This document shows, one piece after another, positions 61,525 through 64,000 of a stretch of 64,000 nt of DNA. How positions within the stretch are numbered: the first letter of the stretch is position 1; each line of letters starts with the position of its first letter. Source of the DNA: Streptomyces sp. 2114.4 (lineage in GTDB: Bacteria; Actinomycetota; Actinomycetes; Streptomycetales; Streptomycetaceae); the NCBI RefSeq assembly GCF_900187385.1, contig NZ_FYEY01000001.1, positions 2,542,001 through 2,606,000 on the forward strand, in the 5' to 3' direction. The notes beneath the pieces are model-generated. The model ran no database searches. It had not been told where the DNA came from and saw only the letters and a program-made list of their open reading frames with translations. The translations under genes and the position numbers were made by a program.

Positions 61525-64000
61525 GTGCCTGGCACGAATCTGACCCGCGACGAGGCGCAGCAGCGGGCGCGCCTGCTGACCGTGGACGCGTATGAGATCG
61601 ATCTCGACCTCTCCGGCGCGCAGGAGGGGGGTACCCCGGGCGACGACGGGAACGGGGGTGGCACGTTCCGGTCGGAGACGACGGTGCACTTCGATGCGGC
61701 CGACGCGGGCGCGGAGACCTTCATCGACCTGGTGGCGCCGGCCGTGCACGAGGTCGTGCTCAACGGCGAGGCGCTGGACCCGGAAGCGGTGTTCAAGGAC
61801 TCGCGGATCGCGCTGCCGGGGCTGCGGGCCGGCCGCAACGAGCTGAAGGTGGTGGCGGACTGCGCCTACACCAACACCGGTGAGGGACTGCACCGCTTTG
61901 TCGACCCCGTGGACCAACAGGCCTATCTCTACACGCAGTTCGAGGTACCGGACGCGCGGCGGGTGTTCGCCTCGTTCGAGCAGCCGGACCTCAAGGCGAC
62001 TTTCCAATTCACCGTGAAGGCTCCGGAGGGCTGGACGGTGATCTCCAATTCGCCGACGCCGGAGCCGAGCGGCACCCTCTGGCGCTTCGAGCCGACGCCA
62101 CGGATCTCCACCTACATCACGGCGCTGATCGCCGGTCCTTACCACAGCGTGCACAGCTCGTACGAGAAGGACGGGCGGACGGTGCCGCTGGGCATCTACT
62201 GCCGGCCGTCGCTGGCCGAGCACCTGGACGCGGAGGAGATCTTCGCCGTCACCCGGCAGGGTTTCGACTGGTTCCAGGAGAAGTTCGACTACGCCTACCC
62301 GTTCGCGAAGTACGACCAGCTCTTCGTGCCGGAGTTCAACGCCGGCGCGATGGAGAACGCGGGCGCGGTGACCATCCGCGACCAGTACGTCTTCCGCTCG
62401 AAGGTGACGGACGCGGCGTACGAGGTGCGGGCGGAGACGATCCTGCACGAGCTGGCGCACATGTGGTTCGGCGACCTGGTCACCATGGAGTGGTGGAACG
62501 ACCTGTGGCTGAACGAGTCGTTCGCCACCTACACCTCGATCGCCTGCCAGGCCAACGCCCCGGGCTCGAAGTGGCCGCACTCGTGGACGACGTTCGCCAA
62601 CTCCATGAAGACCTGGGCGTACCGGCAGGACCAGCTGCCGTCCACCCACCCGATCATGGCCGAGATCAACGACCTGGACGACGTCCTGGTCAACTTCGAC
62701 GGCATCACCTATGCCAAGGGCGCCAGCGTCCTCAAGCAGCTGGTCGCCTATGTCGGCATGGACGAGTTCTTCCAGGGCGTCCAGGCCTACTTCAAGGCGC
62801 ACGCCTACGGGAACACCCGGCTGTCGGACCTGCTCGGTGCGCTGGAGGAGACCAGCGGGCGGGACCTGAAGACCTGGTCGAAGAAGTGGCTGGAGACCGC
62901 GGGGATCAACATCCTGCGGCCGGAGATCGAGGTGGACGGCGCGGGCGTCATCACCTCCTTCGCGGTCCGGCAGGAGGCCCCGGCGCTGCCGGCCGGCGCC
63001 AAGGGCGAGCCGGTGCTGCGGCCGCACCGGATCGCGATCGGCGCCTATGAACTCCAGGGCGGCAAGCTGGTCCGCACCGAGCGGATCGAGCTGGACGTGG
63101 ACGGCGAACTGACCGCCGTGCCGCAGCTGGTGGGCACGGCCCGGCCGGCCGTCATCCTCCTCAACGAGGACGATCTGTCCTACGCCAAGGTCCGGATGGA
63201 CGAGGAGTCGCTGAAGACCGTCACCGAACACCTCGGTGACTTCACCGAGTCGCTGCCGCGCGCCCTGTCGTGGGCGTCGGCCTGGGACATGACGCGGGAC
63301 GGCGAACTGGCCACCCGCGACTACCTGTCGCTGGTGCTGTCCGGCATCGGCAAGGAGTCGGACATCGGCGTCGTCCAGTCGCTGCACCGCCAGGTGAAGC
63401 TGGCGCTGGACCTGTACGCGGCTCCGGAGTGGCGCGAGACGGGGCTTGCGACCTGGACGGCGGCGGCCCTGGAGCAGCTGCGGGCGGCCGAGCCGGGCAG
63501 CGACCACCAGCTGGCCTGGGCCCGTGCGTTCGCCGCCTCGGCCCGTACGGACGAGCAACTGGACCTGCTGCAGGGCCTGCTGGACGGCACGCAGGAGGTC
63601 CCCGGGCTCGCCGTGGACACCGAGCTGCGCTGGTCGCTGCTGCACCGGCTGGCCGCCACCGGCCGGGCGGACGAGAAGGACATCGCGGCGGAGCTGGACC
63701 GGGACAAGACCTCGGCGGGCGAGCGGTACGCCGCGACCTGCCGCGCCGCGCGTCCGACTGCGGAGGCGAAGGCCGAGGCCTGGGCCTCGGTGGTGGAGTC
63801 GGACCGGCTCCCCAACTCCACGCAGGAGGCCGTCATCGGCGGCTTCGTGCAGACCGACCAGCGGGAGCTGCTGGCGTCGTACACCACGAAGTACTTCGAC
63901 GTGGTGAAGGACATCTGGAACTCCCGCAGCCATGAGATGGCGCAGCAGATCGCGGTGGGCCTCTACCCGGCGCTGCAGGTCTCGCAGGAGACGCTGGACG
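61525..64000 (+). CDS. pepN: aminopeptidase N (M1 family), second copy, cut by the window end
   Basis: From the GTG at 61525 (PGTNLTRDEAQQRARLL), with GAGGAGATG upstream, 825 codons are visible and the end is beyond the window; about 30 residues are missing by comparison with the first copy. GAMENAGAVTIRDQYVFRS and HELAHMWFGDLVT ... LNESF are canonical, so this is probably the main housekeeping PepN. Near residue 35 it carries EGGTPGDDGNGGG where the first copy has a shorter stretch; the DNA there (GAGGGGGGTACCCCGGG) looks like another repeat insertion. Confidence 0.95.
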   Translation, partial: MPGTNLTRDEAQQRARLLTVDAYEIDLDLSGAQEGGTPGDDGNGGGTFRSETTVHFDAADAGAETFIDLVAPAVHEVVLNGEALDPEAVFKDSRIALPGLRAGRNELKVVADCAYTNTGEGLHRFVDPVDQQAYLYTQFEVPDARRVFASFEQPDLKATFQFTVKAPEGWTVISNSPTPEPSGTLWRFEPTPRISTYITALIAGPYHSVHSSYEKDGRTVPLGIYCRPSLAEHLDAEEIFAVTRQGFDWFQEKFDYAYPFAKYDQLFVPEFNAGAMENAGAVTIRDQYVFRSKVTDAAYEVRAETILHELAHMWFGDLVTMEWWNDLWLNESFATYTSIACQANAPGSKWPHSWTTFANSMKTWAYRQDQLPSTHPIMAEINDLDDVLVNFDGITYAKGASVLKQLVAYVGMDEFFQGVQAYFKAHAYGNTRLSDLLGALEETSGRDLKTWSKKWLETAGINILRPEIEVDGAGVITSFAVRQEAPALPAGAKGEPVLRPHRIAIGAYELQGGKLVRTERIELDVDGELTAVPQLVGTARPAVILLNEDDLSYAKVRMDEESLKTVTEHLGDFTESLPRALSWASAWDMTRDGELATRDYLSLVLSGIGKESDIGVVQSLHRQVKLALDLYAAPEWRETGLATWTAAALEQLRAAEPGSDHQLAWARAFAASARTDEQLDLLQGLLDGTQEVPGLAVDTELRWSLLHRLAATGRADEKDIAAELDRDKTSAGERYAATCRAARPTAEAKAEAWASVVESDRLPNSTQEAVIGGFVQTDQRELLASYTTKYFDVVKDIWNSRSHEMAQQIAVGLYPALQVSQETLD

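Noticed and set aside
61507-63933. 808-codon minus-strand frame opposite the second pepN
   Set aside because: It is a shadow frame; the + strand has the M1 motifs.

Overview
The window is chromosomal DNA from a high-GC actinomycete, almost certainly a Streptomyces. The evidence is the strong G/C third-position bias, frequent GTG starts, twin clpP genes, an RNase ES-type Rne, a mycothiol-type DsbA protein, and a Nur-type box before an Fe-superoxide dismutase. The gene order proB-obgE-rpmA-rplU-rne ... rodA-pbp2-mreDCB-ndk-folC-valS-clpX-clpP2-clpP1-tig ... rpiB-sod-pepN-asd-pepN matches the conserved core region I know from Streptomyces chromosomes. There is no phage, no biosynthetic gene cluster and no CRISPR array.

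Layout. 0.4-4.1 kb: proB (-), then a divergent membrane-anchored TagF-like polymerase (+). 4.2-11.5 kb (-): obgE, rpmA, rplU (own promoter and structured leader), a very long RNase E/G, and the TIGR03936 partner protein. 11.6-17.3 kb (-): a repeat-built W-rich membrane protein, a GNAT acetyltransferase, the TIGR03960 radical SAM protein and a CYTH-CHAD protein with an internal 21-bp DNA repeat. 17.5-24.3 kb: a degenerate anti-sigma-like ATPase (+), then the spore-wall/elongation cluster rodA, pbp2, mreD, mreC, mreB (-). 24.5-32.7 kb: ndk, DUF4233, folC, a PbpA-like transpeptidase, a polytopic membrane protein (+) and valS. 32.8-34.3 kb: two accessory surface/secreted proteins (+). 34.3-39.4 kb: clpX, clpP2, clpP1, tig (-) and two tRNA genes (Pro UGG, Gly UCC).

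39.4-45.2 kb: an ArsC-like protein, a small membrane protein, an acyltransferase, a SpoIIE-type phosphatase, an Eis-family acetyltransferase remnant with its middle deleted, a Nei-type glycosylase and rpiB. 45.4-51.1 kb: three paralogous APC-family amino acid permeases (+) with bioY (-) between the first and second. 51.3-64.0 kb: sodF, a DsbA-like protein, pepN, an AbiEi/DUF559-like protein, a Tat-exported metallophosphoesterase, asd, a MazEF-type toxin-antitoxin cassette, a DUF1203 protein and a second pepN that runs off the window.

Function. Most of the window is housekeeping: ribosome and translation (rplU, rpmA, obgE, valS, tRNAs, rne), protein quality control (tig, clp), cell-wall growth (TagF-like, rodA/pbp2/mre, PbpA-like) and primary metabolism (proB, folC, asd, rpiB, ndk). 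The accessory signals that stand out are these. A toxin-antitoxin cassette lies between two 131-bp copies of the asd 3' end plus its terminator. G/C-rich palindromic repeats sit in frame inside coding genes. A -10 box 7 nt before the start codon recurs at four genes, predicting leaderless mRNAs. There are also repeat-built proteins and an Eis pseudogene. I do not see a clearly new multi-gene system. The asd/mazEF arrangement is the best candidate for something undescribed.
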